The position numbers and the translations under genes are program-made. From contig PFJA01000170.1 of NCBI GenBank assembly GCA_002782905.1, positions 5,688-33,994 of the forward strand: 28,307 bases of DNA. Direction: 5' to 3'. Source of the stretch: Lysobacterales bacterium CG_4_10_14_3_um_filter_64_11 (lineage in GTDB: Bacteria > Pseudomonadota > Gammaproteobacteria > Xanthomonadales > Xanthomonadaceae). Shown piece after piece: positions 16,542-23,556 of this stretch (positions within the stretch are counted from its first letter, which is position 1; each line of letters begins with the position of its first letter). The notes under the pieces were generated by a model. That model was not told the DNA's origin. It did not search any database and was given only the letters and a program-made list of their open reading frames with translations.

Positions 16542-16833
16542 GGGCCCACTGGGCGGCGCGTGCATTCGCGCGACTCGATGCCATCCACACTCACATCGCC
16601 ACCGACAACCCCGCCGCCGCGCAACGCATTGTGCAGCAGATTGTGCGTCGGGGGGGCAGATCGCCGCGTTTCCGCGTTCGGGTCGGCGCGTAGCGGACTA
16701 TGGCCGCGATGATGTGCGTGAACTGAGCGAAGGCGATTACCGCCTCATTTACCGTATCCTCAGCGACCGCATCGACGTGCTGACGGTGATGCACAGCGCG
16801 CAGTTGCTGCCGCATGATATGGATGCGCTGTGA
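16538..16833 (+). pseudogene. ParE/RelE-like toxin, frameshifted at a G7 tract
   Basis: From GTG 16538 the frame reads HWAARAFARLDAIHTHIATD then NPAAAQRIVQQIVRR, the classic ParE N-terminal half, then runs into TAG at 16691-16693 (51 residues). In another frame from 16657 the family's second half continues: GQIAAFPRSGRRVADYG, DVRELSEGDYRLIYRILSD, IDVLTVMHSAQ, ending TGA 16831-16833. The switch falls exactly at seven Gs (16650-16656); eight or five Gs would join the two frames into a toxin of about 98 residues. So it is a decayed gene, a phase-variable toxin, a product of minus-one ribosomal frameshifting on GGGGGGG, or an assembly error. The intact antitoxin and clean downstream coding sequence argue against old decay. 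Confidence 0.8.
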
Positions 16834-17081
16834 TGTTGGTGGAACGGATGCCGGGCGCAAGGCGATGACTCCGGCGTGACGGCGCCGAGTGGTCCACCGC
16901 CTCGACAACCACCACAATCGATGCACCGCGGCAAAGAAAAATCGCGCCGCTGCGCGCAGAACGCCGTCACCGGGCGTCGACACGGCCCGCTACGGCCGGT
17001 TTGTGGCATGACTTTTAGTTAAAGCAATCAACACGTTATCTGGCATTAGCAGCGAAAAATAGTGCATCGCAACAAAAGTGC
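16834..17081. other. Intergenic region upstream of the ilv promoter
   Basis: No gene or strong hairpin is apparent in this 248-bp stretch. The first 150 bp are GC-rich like the toxin gene; from about 17007 the sequence becomes AT-rich (TTTTAGTTAAAGCAATC, then GCGAAAAATAG), as expected of an upstream promoter region. Binding sites for a regulator such as Lrp could lie here but none can be read reliably. Confidence 0.4.
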
Positions 17082-17110
17082 TTGACAGCCGATGCAGGGT
17101 TGTGGTTTCT
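17082..17110 (+). promoter_or_regulatory. Candidate ilv operon promoter
   Basis: A perfect minus-35 TTGACA is at 17082-17087. The minus-10 expected about 17 bp later (near 17105-17110, GTTTCT) is poor. If used, transcription would start near 17118, about 85 bases before the short leader peptide and 185 before the attenuator stem. It is the only good minus-35 in the AT-rich stretch upstream of the leader. Confidence 0.45.
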
Positions 17111-17201
17111 TTGAGCCATGACCTTTGCCGCGCCGCCGCAAACTCTCTCCGACGCGCTCGCTCCCCAGCGTGCGTTGCCTGCATACGCTGCGGCAAGCGT
17201 C

Positions 17202-17267
17202 ATGTCCGTCGTACTTGTCGTCGTCGTCCTAGTCCTGGTTATTAGCACCGGGAGTGCGGGATCGTAG
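17202..17267 (+). CDS. ilvL: ilv leader peptide (attenuation control)
   Basis: A 21-residue peptide beginning M-S and then a run of twelve branched-chain residues, VVLVVVVLVLVI (codons 17208-17243: 8 Val, 3 Leu, 1 Ile), ending at TAG 17265-17267. It sits just before an intrinsic terminator and ilvD. In such systems ribosomes stall on the Val/Leu/Ile codons when charged tRNAs are scarce, letting an antiterminator form. An in-frame ATG at 17118 would make a 49-residue form, but the likely transcription start near 17118 leaves no room for a ribosome site, so the short form is preferred; its own ribosome site is weak. Identified by composition and place, not by sequence similarity to E. coli IlvL. 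Confidence 0.85.
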   Translation: MSVVLVVVVLVLVISTGSAGS

Positions 17268-17339
17268 ACGGCTGAAACACCTTTCAACACCAGCCCACGA
17301 CGAACCCCGCACCCGCAACGGTGCGGGGTTTTTGTTTTT
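17254..17339 (+). terminator. ilv attenuator: terminator and competing antiterminator
   Basis: The terminator stem is AACCCCGCACC (17303-17313) with GGTGCGGGGTT (17320-17330), an 11-bp perfect stem with loop CGCAAC, then TTTGTTTTT (17331-17339). An upstream GTGCGGG (17254-17260), overlapping the end of the leader-peptide frame, is exactly complementary to CCCGCAC (17306-17312) inside the left arm, so it can form the competing antiterminator. A ribosome stalled in the Val run (17208-17243) would leave 17254 onward free to pair; a ribosome reaching the TAG (17265) would cover it and let the terminator form. ilvD begins 30 bp after the T-run. Confidence 0.85.
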
Positions 17340-17368
17340 GCGCTTCAGCAAACGGAAACCATGACCTC

Positions 17369-19033
17369 GTGAACAGTGACGCAATCAAAACCGGTGCCGC
17401 CCGCGCCCCCGCCCGCGCCATGCTGCGCGCCACCGGCCTTGACGATGCCGCCATCGCCAAGCCGCTGGTGGCGGTGGTGCATAGCTGGTCGGATGTTTCG
17501 CCGTGCAACCTCAACCTGCGCGCGTTGGCCGAACACGCCAAGGCCGGCATCCGCGCCGCCGGTGGCACACCGGTGGAGTTCAACACGATCACCGTCACCG
17601 ATGGCATTGCCATGGGCAGCGATGGCATGCGCTGCTCGCTGCCGTCGCGCGAAACGATTGCCGATTCGATCGAACTGGCGGTCAGCGGCCATTGCCTGGA
17701 TGCGGTGCTGGTGCTGGTCGGTTGCGACAAGACCATCCCGGCGGCGGCGATGGCGCTGGCGCGGCTCAATCTGCCGGGGCTGGTGCTGTACGGCGGCACC
17801 ATCGCGCACGGCCACTGCGGCGGGCGCAAGGTGACGGTGCAGGACGTGTTCGAGGCGGTCGGCGCGCATGCCGCCGGTCGCATCGACGACGCCGAACTGG
17901 CGCGGGTGGAACGCAGCGCCTGCCCCGGCGCCGGTGCCTGCGGTGGCCAGTACACCGCCAACACCATGGCGATGGTGTTGACCACGCTCGGGCTGTCGCC
18001 GATGGGCCTGAACGACATTCCCGCCACCCATGCCGCCAAGCCGGCCGCCGCCAAACGCTGCGGCGAGCTGTTGATGCAGTTGCTGGCGGCCAACCTGCGC
18101 CCGCGCGACATCATCACCGGCAGCGCACTGCGCAATGCCACCCATGCCGTTGCCGGCACGGCGGGATCCACCAATGCGGTGCTGCATTTGCTTGCGATCG
18201 CGCACGAAGCGGGCGTGGCGCTGGAACTGGAAGCCTTTGAAGACGCCTCGCGCCGCACCCCGGTGATCGCCGACCTCAAACCCGGTGGCCGTTACACCGC
18301 GGTCGAGTTGTTCGAAGCCGGCGGCACCGCGCGCGTACTCAGCGAACTGCGCGCCGCCGGCCTGCTCAGCGACGCGCCCACCGTTACCGGTCGCAGCCTT
18401 TTCGATGAGATGGACGCCGAACTCGACGCCGCACCGACGATCCCCGCTGGCGACGCCACGCATCCGGTGGTGCTCGATTACCGCCAGCCGCTCAGCGCGC
18501 GCGGTGGCTATTCGATCTTGTACGGCAACCTGGCGCCGGAGGGTTGCATCGTCAAGCTTGCCGGCCATGGCCGCACCCGTCATGAAGGCCCGGCACGGGT
18601 ATTCGATTCCGAGGAAGCCGCGTTTGCCGCGGTGCAGGCGCGCCAGATCCAGCCCGGCAATGTGATCGTGATCCGCTTCGAAGGCCCGGCCGGCGGCCCC
18701 GGCATGCGCGAGATGCTGGCGGTCACCGCCGCATTGGTCGGTCAGGGCCTGGGCAACGATGTCGCGTTGATCACCGATGGCCGTTTCTCGGGTGCCACCT
18801 ACGGCTTCATGGTCGGCCACATGGCCCCGGAAGCGGCACGCGGCGGCCCGCTGGCACGGCTGCGCGAGGGCGATCGCGTGGTCATCGATGTGCAGCAGCG
18901 CCGCATCGACAGCGACGCCGATCTTGATAGCCGCGAGCCGGCACCTGCTCCGCAACGGGTCAGCCACGGCGCGCTGGCCAAGTACGCACGGCAGGTCAGT
19001 TCGGCCTCGCGCGGCGCGATCACCACCGCCTGA
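17369..19033 (+). CDS. ilvD: Dihydroxy-acid dehydratase
   Basis: Converts dihydroxy-isovalerate and dihydroxy-methylvalerate to the keto acids of valine and isoleucine. The 554-residue product has Fe-S ligand cysteines at C46 (SPCN), C119 (GCDKT) and C191 (CPGAGACGG), matching the three cysteines of the [2Fe-2S] type, Lys121 that is carbamylated in homologues, and the conserved TDGIAMGSDGM and DGRFSGATYGF stretches. The start is GTG 17369: family alignment places the N terminus about here, and any upstream start would lie in the attenuator. An ATG at 17361 gives only M-T-S and its TGA overlaps this GTG (GTGA). It is the first structural gene after the attenuator, with 63 bp to ilvC. Confidence 0.95.
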   Translation: MNSDAIKTGAARAPARAMLRATGLDDAAIAKPLVAVVHSWSDVSPCNLNLRALAEHAKAGIRAAGGTPVEFNTITVTDGIAMGSDGMRCSLPSRETIADSIELAVSGHCLDAVLVLVGCDKTIPAAAMALARLNLPGLVLYGGTIAHGHCGGRKVTVQDVFEAVGAHAAGRIDDAELARVERSACPGAGACGGQYTANTMAMVLTTLGLSPMGLNDIPATHAAKPAAAKRCGELLMQLLAANLRPRDIITGSALRNATHAVAGTAGSTNAVLHLLAIAHEAGVALELEAFEDASRRTPVIADLKPGGRYTAVELFEAGGTARVLSELRAAGLLSDAPTVTGRSLFDEMDAELDAAPTIPAGDATHPVVLDYRQPLSARGGYSILYGNLAPEGCIVKLAGHGRTRHEGPARVFDSEEAAFAAVQARQIQPGNVIVIRFEGPAGGPGMREMLAVTAALVGQGLGNDVALITDGRFSGATYGFMVGHMAPEAARGGPLARLREGDRVVIDVQQRRIDSDADLDSREPAPAPQRVSHGALAKYARQVSSASRGAITTA

Positions 19034-19096
19034 TTGCCGCAGCCAGCTGATTTTCATCCATTCCCCACACTCACCGACCCGCGTAAGGAACTGATC

Positions 19097-20131
19097 ATGA
19101 GCACCAAAAAAACCGCACCCGCCGCCCTGCAAGGCAAAACCGTCGCCGTCATCGGCTACGGCAGCCAGGGCCGCGCCCATGCCCTGAATCTGCGTGATTC
19201 CGGCGTCACCGTTACCGTCGGCCTGCGCCCCGGTGGCCCCACCGAAGCGCGCGCGCTGGCCGATGGCTTTGTCCCGGTAACGCCGGCCAATGCCGTCGCC
19301 AACGCCGACCTGGTGGCGGTGCTCACCCCGGACATGGTGCAGCCGCGGCTGTATGTGGAAGTGATTGCGCCGAACATGCGCGCCGGCACCTGCCTGCTGT
19401 TCGCGCACGGCTTCAACGTGCATTACGGCCAGATCAAGCCGCGCCGCGACATCGACGTGGTGTTGGTGGCACCCAAGGGCCCCGGTGCATTGGTGCGCCG
19501 CGAGTACGAAATCGGCCGCGGTGTGCCCAGCGTCTACGCGGTCGAACAAAACCCGAGCGGCCATGCCGAAGCGCTGGCGCTGGCCTATTGCGCCGGCATC
19601 GGCGGCAATCGCGCCAATCCGATCGCCACCAGCTTCAAGGAAGAAACCGAGACCGACCTGTTCGGCGAACAGGCGGTGTTGTGCGGCGGCGCCACCAAGC
19701 TGGTGCTGGCCGGTTGGGAAACGCTGGTGGAAGCCGGTTATCAGCCCGAGATCGCCTATTACGAGTGCCTGCACGAGCTCAAGCTGATCGTCGATCTGCT
19801 GTACGAGGGCGGGCTCACCCGCATGCATCAGTTCATCAGCGAAACCGCGCAGTACGGCGACCTCACCCGTGGCCCGTACGTGGTCGATGACCACACCAAG
19901 GCGCAGATGAAGAAAGTGCTCACCGAAATCCAGGACGGCACCTTTGCCCGTGAATGGATCGCCGAATACCAGGCCGGCAACCCGCGCTATCGCAAGCTCA
20001 AGCAGGCCGATCTGGAGCACCCAATCGAGACCGTCGGCAAGAAGTTGCGCGCGGCGATGAGCTGGCTCGACAAGGACGGTGAACCCAACACCGCCAAGCC
20101 CGTCGCCACGGCCACGGAGGCTGCCGCGTGA
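19097..20131 (+). CDS. ilvC: Ketol-acid reductoisomerase, class I
   Basis: Isomerises and reduces acetolactate or acetohydroxybutyrate with NAD(P)H and Mg2+. The product has 344 residues. The Rossmann motif GYGSQG is at 20-25, followed by the cofactor-specificity loop VGLRPGGPTE (41-50), which lacks the two Ser residues usual in NADPH enzymes but, as I recall, is normal for xanthomonads. KGPGALVRREYEIGRG and EETETDLFGEQ carry the metal-binding acidic residues; LHELKLIVDLLYEGG is the knotted domain. The ATG at 19097 has AAGGAA seven bases upstream; the frame is open from 19034 without a better site. The stop overlaps ilvG as GTGA. Confidence 0.97.
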   Translation: MSTKKTAPAALQGKTVAVIGYGSQGRAHALNLRDSGVTVTVGLRPGGPTEARALADGFVPVTPANAVANADLVAVLTPDMVQPRLYVEVIAPNMRAGTCLLFAHGFNVHYGQIKPRRDIDVVLVAPKGPGALVRREYEIGRGVPSVYAVEQNPSGHAEALALAYCAGIGGNRANPIATSFKEETETDLFGEQAVLCGGATKLVLAGWETLVEAGYQPEIAYYECLHELKLIVDLLYEGGLTRMHQFISETAQYGDLTRGPYVVDDHTKAQMKKVLTEIQDGTFAREWIAEYQAGNPRYRKLKQADLEHPIETVGKKLRAAMSWLDKDGEPNTAKPVATATEAAA

Positions 20132-21798
20132 ATGCAGCGCGCTGGCTGGTGCAGGCACTGGAAGCCGAGGGCGTCGATGTCCTGTTCGGCTATCCGGGCG
20201 GCACCATCATGCCGTTCTACGACGCCCTGCTCGGCTCGCGCCTGCACCACGTGCTGGTGCGCCATGAGCAGGGTGCGGCGCTGGCCGCGAACGGCTATGC
20301 CCGGCGCAGCGGCCGGGTCGGTGTGTGCGTGGCCACTTCCGGCCCCGGTGCCACCAATCTGGTCACTGGCCTCGCCGATGCCCTGCTCGATTCGGTGCCA
20401 ATGGTGTGCATCACCGGTCAGGTGGCGTCGAGCGTGATGGGCACCGATGCGTTTCAGGAACTCGACGTGTTCGGCCTGACCATGCCGATCGTCAAACACA
20501 ACTTTCTGGTGCGCTGCGCCGACGAGTTGCCCGAGGTGGTGGCCGAGGCGTTCCGACTGGCGCGCGAGGGCCGGCCCGGGCCGGTACTGATCGATCTGCC
20601 CAAGGATGTGCAACTGGCCAGCGCCGATCACCTGCCGGCGCACCAACCGATCACGTTCACGGCGATCGACAGCGCATTCCCGGTCGGCCTGGTCGATGCC
20701 ATGGCCGAAATCGGCGCCGCGCAGCGGCCGGTGATCTACGGCGGTGGCGGCATCGCCATCGCCAACGTGGTCGAGCAGTTCCGCGAGTTCGTCGAAGCCA
20801 GCCAGATCCCCACGGTGGTCACCCTGCGTGCGCTCGGCGCATTGCCGGTCGGCCATCCGTTGCTGCTTGGCATGCTCGGCATGCACGGCGCGCAAGCCGC
20901 GAATCTGGCGGTGCACGAAGCCGACCTGCTGATCGTGGTCGGCGCCCGCTTCGACGACCGCGCGACCGGCAAGCTCGCCAGCTTCGCACCGCATGCGCGG
21001 ATCGTGCATCTGGATGGCGATCATGGCGAAATCAGCAAGCTGCGCTTTGCCGACGTTGCCCTGCACGGCGAGCTGAGCACCAGCCTGCAAGCCTTGTGCG
21101 CGGCTTCGTCGCATTGCGATCCATGGCGGGCGCTGTGCGCACAGCGCATGAATGACTTCGCCGCGCGCTACGACGCGCCTGGCAGCAGCATCTACGCGCC
21201 GGGCTTGCTGCGCGATCTGGCGGCGCTCGCACCCGAGGCGGTGGTGTGCTCGGATGTCGGCCAGCATCAGATGTGGGTGGCACAGCATTGGACGGTGGCG
21301 CACCCGCGCAATCATTTGTCCAGCGCCGGGCTCGGCACCATGGGCTTTGGCCTGCCGGCGGCAATCGGCGCGCAACTGGCGGACCCCGCGGCACGGGTGA
21401 TCTGCGTCAGCGGCGATGGCGGCTTCCAGATGAACATCCAAGAGTTGGCCACGCTCGCGCGCGAACGCCTGCCGGTGAAGATCGTGCTGATCGACAACCA
21501 GGCGCTGGGCATGGTGCGGCAGTGGCAGGAGTTGTTTTTCGCCGAACGCTACAGCGCCGTCGATCTGTCCGACAACCCGGATTTTTGCCAAATCGCCGCC
21601 GCCTATCGCATCCCCAGCCGCCGCATCACCCACCGCGATGAAGTGGCCGCGGCCCTGCGCGAACTGCTCGCCAGCCCCGGCCCGATGTTGCTGCACGTGA
21701 TGATCGACCAGAAGGCCAACGTGTGGCCGCTGGTACCACCGAATTGTTCCAACGCCGAAATGCTCACCGAGGAGACCGCGTCATGCGCTACCGCTTAG
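20128..21798 (+). CDS. ilvG: Acetolactate synthase, large (catalytic) subunit
   Basis: ThDP-dependent condensation of pyruvate with pyruvate or 2-oxobutyrate, the first common step to valine, leucine and isoleucine. The 556-residue product has catalytic Glu47 in RHEQGAA, the SGPGATNLVTG segment, and the ThDP motif starting SGDGGFQMN and ending LIDNQ, followed by GMVRQWQELFF, as in acetohydroxyacid synthases. The start is GTG 20128, overlapping the ilvC TGA by four bases with GGAGG at about 20116-20120; an ATG at 20132 belongs to another frame. The 3' end overlaps ilvM by 16 bp. The symbol ilvG rather than ilvB/ilvI is chosen because the small subunit next to it is the short IlvM type. Confidence 0.95.
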   Translation: MNAARWLVQALEAEGVDVLFGYPGGTIMPFYDALLGSRLHHVLVRHEQGAALAANGYARRSGRVGVCVATSGPGATNLVTGLADALLDSVPMVCITGQVASSVMGTDAFQELDVFGLTMPIVKHNFLVRCADELPEVVAEAFRLAREGRPGPVLIDLPKDVQLASADHLPAHQPITFTAIDSAFPVGLVDAMAEIGAAQRPVIYGGGGIAIANVVEQFREFVEASQIPTVVTLRALGALPVGHPLLLGMLGMHGAQAANLAVHEADLLIVVGARFDDRATGKLASFAPHARIVHLDGDHGEISKLRFADVALHGELSTSLQALCAASSHCDPWRALCAQRMNDFAARYDAPGSSIYAPGLLRDLAALAPEAVVCSDVGQHQMWVAQHWTVAHPRNHLSSAGLGTMGFGLPAAIGAQLADPAARVICVSGDGGFQMNIQELATLARERLPVKIVLIDNQALGMVRQWQELFFAERYSAVDLSDNPDFCQIAAAYRIPSRRITHRDEVAAALRELLASPGPMLLHVMIDQKANVWPLVPPNCSNAEMLTEETASCATA

Positions 21799-22016
21799 AT
21801 ATGACCTTGCGCCAAGCCGAAGGCTCGCTGCTGCGCGTGCTTGGCACCACCCAGCGCCGGGGTTACCAGACCATCGGCGTCAATGGCGAAACCAGCGCCG
21901 ACGGCGACCGCTGGCATCTGAGCCTGATCGTGGAAAGCGATCGCCCGGCCGACGTACTCAAGTCGCAGCTCGACAAACTCTACGACTGTCTGGCGGTGGA
22001 GGTGGCACCATGTTGA
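21783..22016 (+). CDS. ilvM: Acetolactate synthase, small subunit, IlvM type
   Basis: A 77-residue protein, MRYRLDMTLRQAEGSLLRVL then a single ACT-like fold (GETSADGDRWHLSLIVESD, KSQLDKLYDCLAVEVAP). It is shorter than the 160-residue IlvN/IlvH type and slightly shorter than E. coli IlvM (87). ACT domains of these subunits bind valine for feedback or stabilise the large subunit; IlvM partners are usually valine-insensitive in E. coli, and sensitivity here cannot be told. ATG 21783 lies 16 bp inside the end of ilvG, in a different frame; the GAGGAGA site at about 21769-21776 supports it. Its stop lies 7 bp into ilvE, so all three are probably coupled. Confidence 0.92.
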   Translation: MRYRLDMTLRQAEGSLLRVLGTTQRRGYQTIGVNGETSADGDRWHLSLIVESDRPADVLKSQLDKLYDCLAVEVAPC

Positions 22017-22927
22017 GCACGACTGCCGCGGCAGCACCTGAAGCACCCGCCACGACAGCGGCGGCGGCACCGCTGCAGCAATGGTGCGATGGCAAACTCG
22101 CCAGTGCCGAATGTCTGCATGTGCCACTCACCAGCCACGCCCTGCATTACGGCACCGGCGTGTTCGAAGGCATCCGCAGCTACGCCACCGCCGACGGCGG
22201 CGCGGTGTTCCGGCTCGATGCGCACCTGCAACGCATGGCGCGCGGCGCGCGCGCCTTGGCAATGCACTTCGATGCCGATCAGGCCACCACCGCGATCATC
22301 GATACCCTGCGCGCCAATCGCCAACGCGATGCCTACGTGCGGCCCCTGCTGTGGTACGGCGAAGGCGGTCTGGGCCTGGATGTGGCGCCACTGAAATCGC
22401 ACCTGATGGTGGCCAGCATGCCGTGGAGCAGCCATCTGGGCGGCCATCGCGTGCGGCTGGCGGTGTCGCGCCTGCGCCGCACCCCGGCGACCTCGGTGCC
22501 GGCGCTCAAGCTGTGTGGCAACTACATCAATTCGATTCTCGCCAAGCACGATGTCAGCGAGCGCGGCTTTGGCGAAGCGCTGTTTCTCGATGGCGAGCAA
22601 AACGTGGTCGAGTGCACTGGCGAAAACGTGTTCCTGGTCAAGGACGGCCGCGTCATCGCCGTTGCCCACGATGATGCGCTGCCCGGTATCACCCGCGACA
22701 CGCTGATCGAACTGACTGGCGCCGAGGTACGCCCGGTCACGCTGGCCGAGCTGCACGCCGCCGACGAGGTTTTTCTCACCGGCACCTCGGCCGAGGTTGC
22801 GGCGATCGAGGCACTCGACGACACCGTATACGGCGACAACCCGGTCACCCGCGAATTGCAGGCGCTGTATGCGCGCTTGGTGCGCGGCGAAGTGGCTGGG
22901 TATGAACACTGGCTCACCCGGTTTTGA
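22010..22927 (+). CDS. ilvE: Branched-chain amino acid aminotransferase, class IV
   Basis: PLP-dependent last step to valine, leucine and isoleucine, with glutamate as amino donor. The 305-residue product has an Ala/Thr/Pro-rich N-terminal tail of about 20 residues, then the class IV core: HALHYGTGVFEGIRSY, YVRPLLWYGEGGLG, catalytic Lys167 in PALKLCGNYINSIL, GENVFLVKDG, and DEVFLTGTSAEVAAI near the C terminus. ATG 22010 has GGAGGTG five bases upstream and overlaps ilvM by 7 bp. It ends the ilv half of the array; the 629-bp gap that follows is filled with repeats, and no terminator with a T-run was seen there on plus. Confidence 0.95.
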   Translation: MLSTTAAAAPEAPATTAAAAPLQQWCDGKLASAECLHVPLTSHALHYGTGVFEGIRSYATADGGAVFRLDAHLQRMARGARALAMHFDADQATTAIIDTLRANRQRDAYVRPLLWYGEGGLGLDVAPLKSHLMVASMPWSSHLGGHRVRLAVSRLRRTPATSVPALKLCGNYINSILAKHDVSERGFGEALFLDGEQNVVECTGENVFLVKDGRVIAVAHDDALPGITRDTLIELTGAEVRPVTLAELHAADEVFLTGTSAEVAAIEALDDTVYGDNPVTRELQALYARLVRGEVAGYEHWLTRF

Positions 22928-22992
22928 TGGGTGCCCAATGCACAACAACGTACCCGCATTAACTCCGAAAACCGCATCAGCCGTCATTGCGA

Positions 22993-23423
22993 GCGGCCGC
23001 TTTTGCGCATCCATGCGCCTGCGGCACTTGCACATCCATGTGCGGCGCAGCGAAGCAATCCAGTGCTTCGCTTGTGCAAACCGACATGGATTGCCACATC
23101 GCGGCGCTCCTCTCCATGAACCTCTCGATCATGGCTGTGTGTTGCGCCGAGGCGTGTGCATTGGATCGAAGTCGAAGCTTTCACCGGCCTGCGGCCGGCG
23201 AGGCCCTTTTCAGGGCGGAAAAGGGCCAAAAACGCCTTGCGCCGGGTCGCACGTCGGTGCGGCTCCTGCCGCACCGATTCCCTGCGCTTCTCGCCGAATG
23301 CGGGCCGGCACCAACTCGGGCATCCATGCCCTCACACAGTGGTGCCTTGCTCCCGCATTCGGCTGCGATGCTCGGCGTGCTTTACGGCGCGTTGTCGCAC
23401 TCGACCGCGCATCCCTGCGCTAC
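22993..23423 (-). repeat. Composite dispersed repeat, copy 2, between ilvE and leuA
   Basis: The 629-bp gap 22928-23556 has no convincing gene. It carries the blocks of the repeat found near 4.7-5.2 kb, in reverse complement: A (23341-23423), B (23280-23329, with palindrome GGGCATCCATGCCC), C (23187-23249) and D (22993-23048, with palindromes GCGCATCCATGCGC at 23005-23018 and GCACATCCATGTGC at 23030-23043). D lies on the C side here but on the A side in copy 1. Private hairpins include GGCCCTTTTC/GAAAAGGGCC (23202-23211 with 23218-23227) and TCGGTGCGGC/GCCGCACCGA (23254-23263 with 23268-23277). No Leu-rich leader peptide precedes leuA. Confidence 0.75.
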
Positions 23424-23556
23424 GACTCGCCAGCCTGCGAGACCGCCGCGCTTTCCACGCAACGCCTGTCGGGTTCATGGCCCGTGTGGAGTTCCCGACA
23501 CTGGAACAGGCCGCTCGCCATGACCGCCAAAGCACACCGTCACTAAAGGATTCACC

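Noticed and set aside
17345..20158. Minus-strand open frame of 937 codons across ilvD and ilvC
   Set aside because: It is antisense to two certain genes, is His/Gln/Arg/Gly-rich as expected of a GC-rich shadow frame, and crosses their boundary without any recognisable domain.
23202..23227. Hairpin GGCCCTTTTC/GAAAAGGGCC as a terminator of ilvE
   Set aside because: On plus it is followed by AAAAACGCC, not a T-run; on minus the T-run precedes rather than follows the stem.
22928..23556. Search for a Leu-codon leader peptide and attenuator before leuA
   Set aside because: Small frames exist in the repeats but none has a Leu-rich run followed by a stem and T-run.
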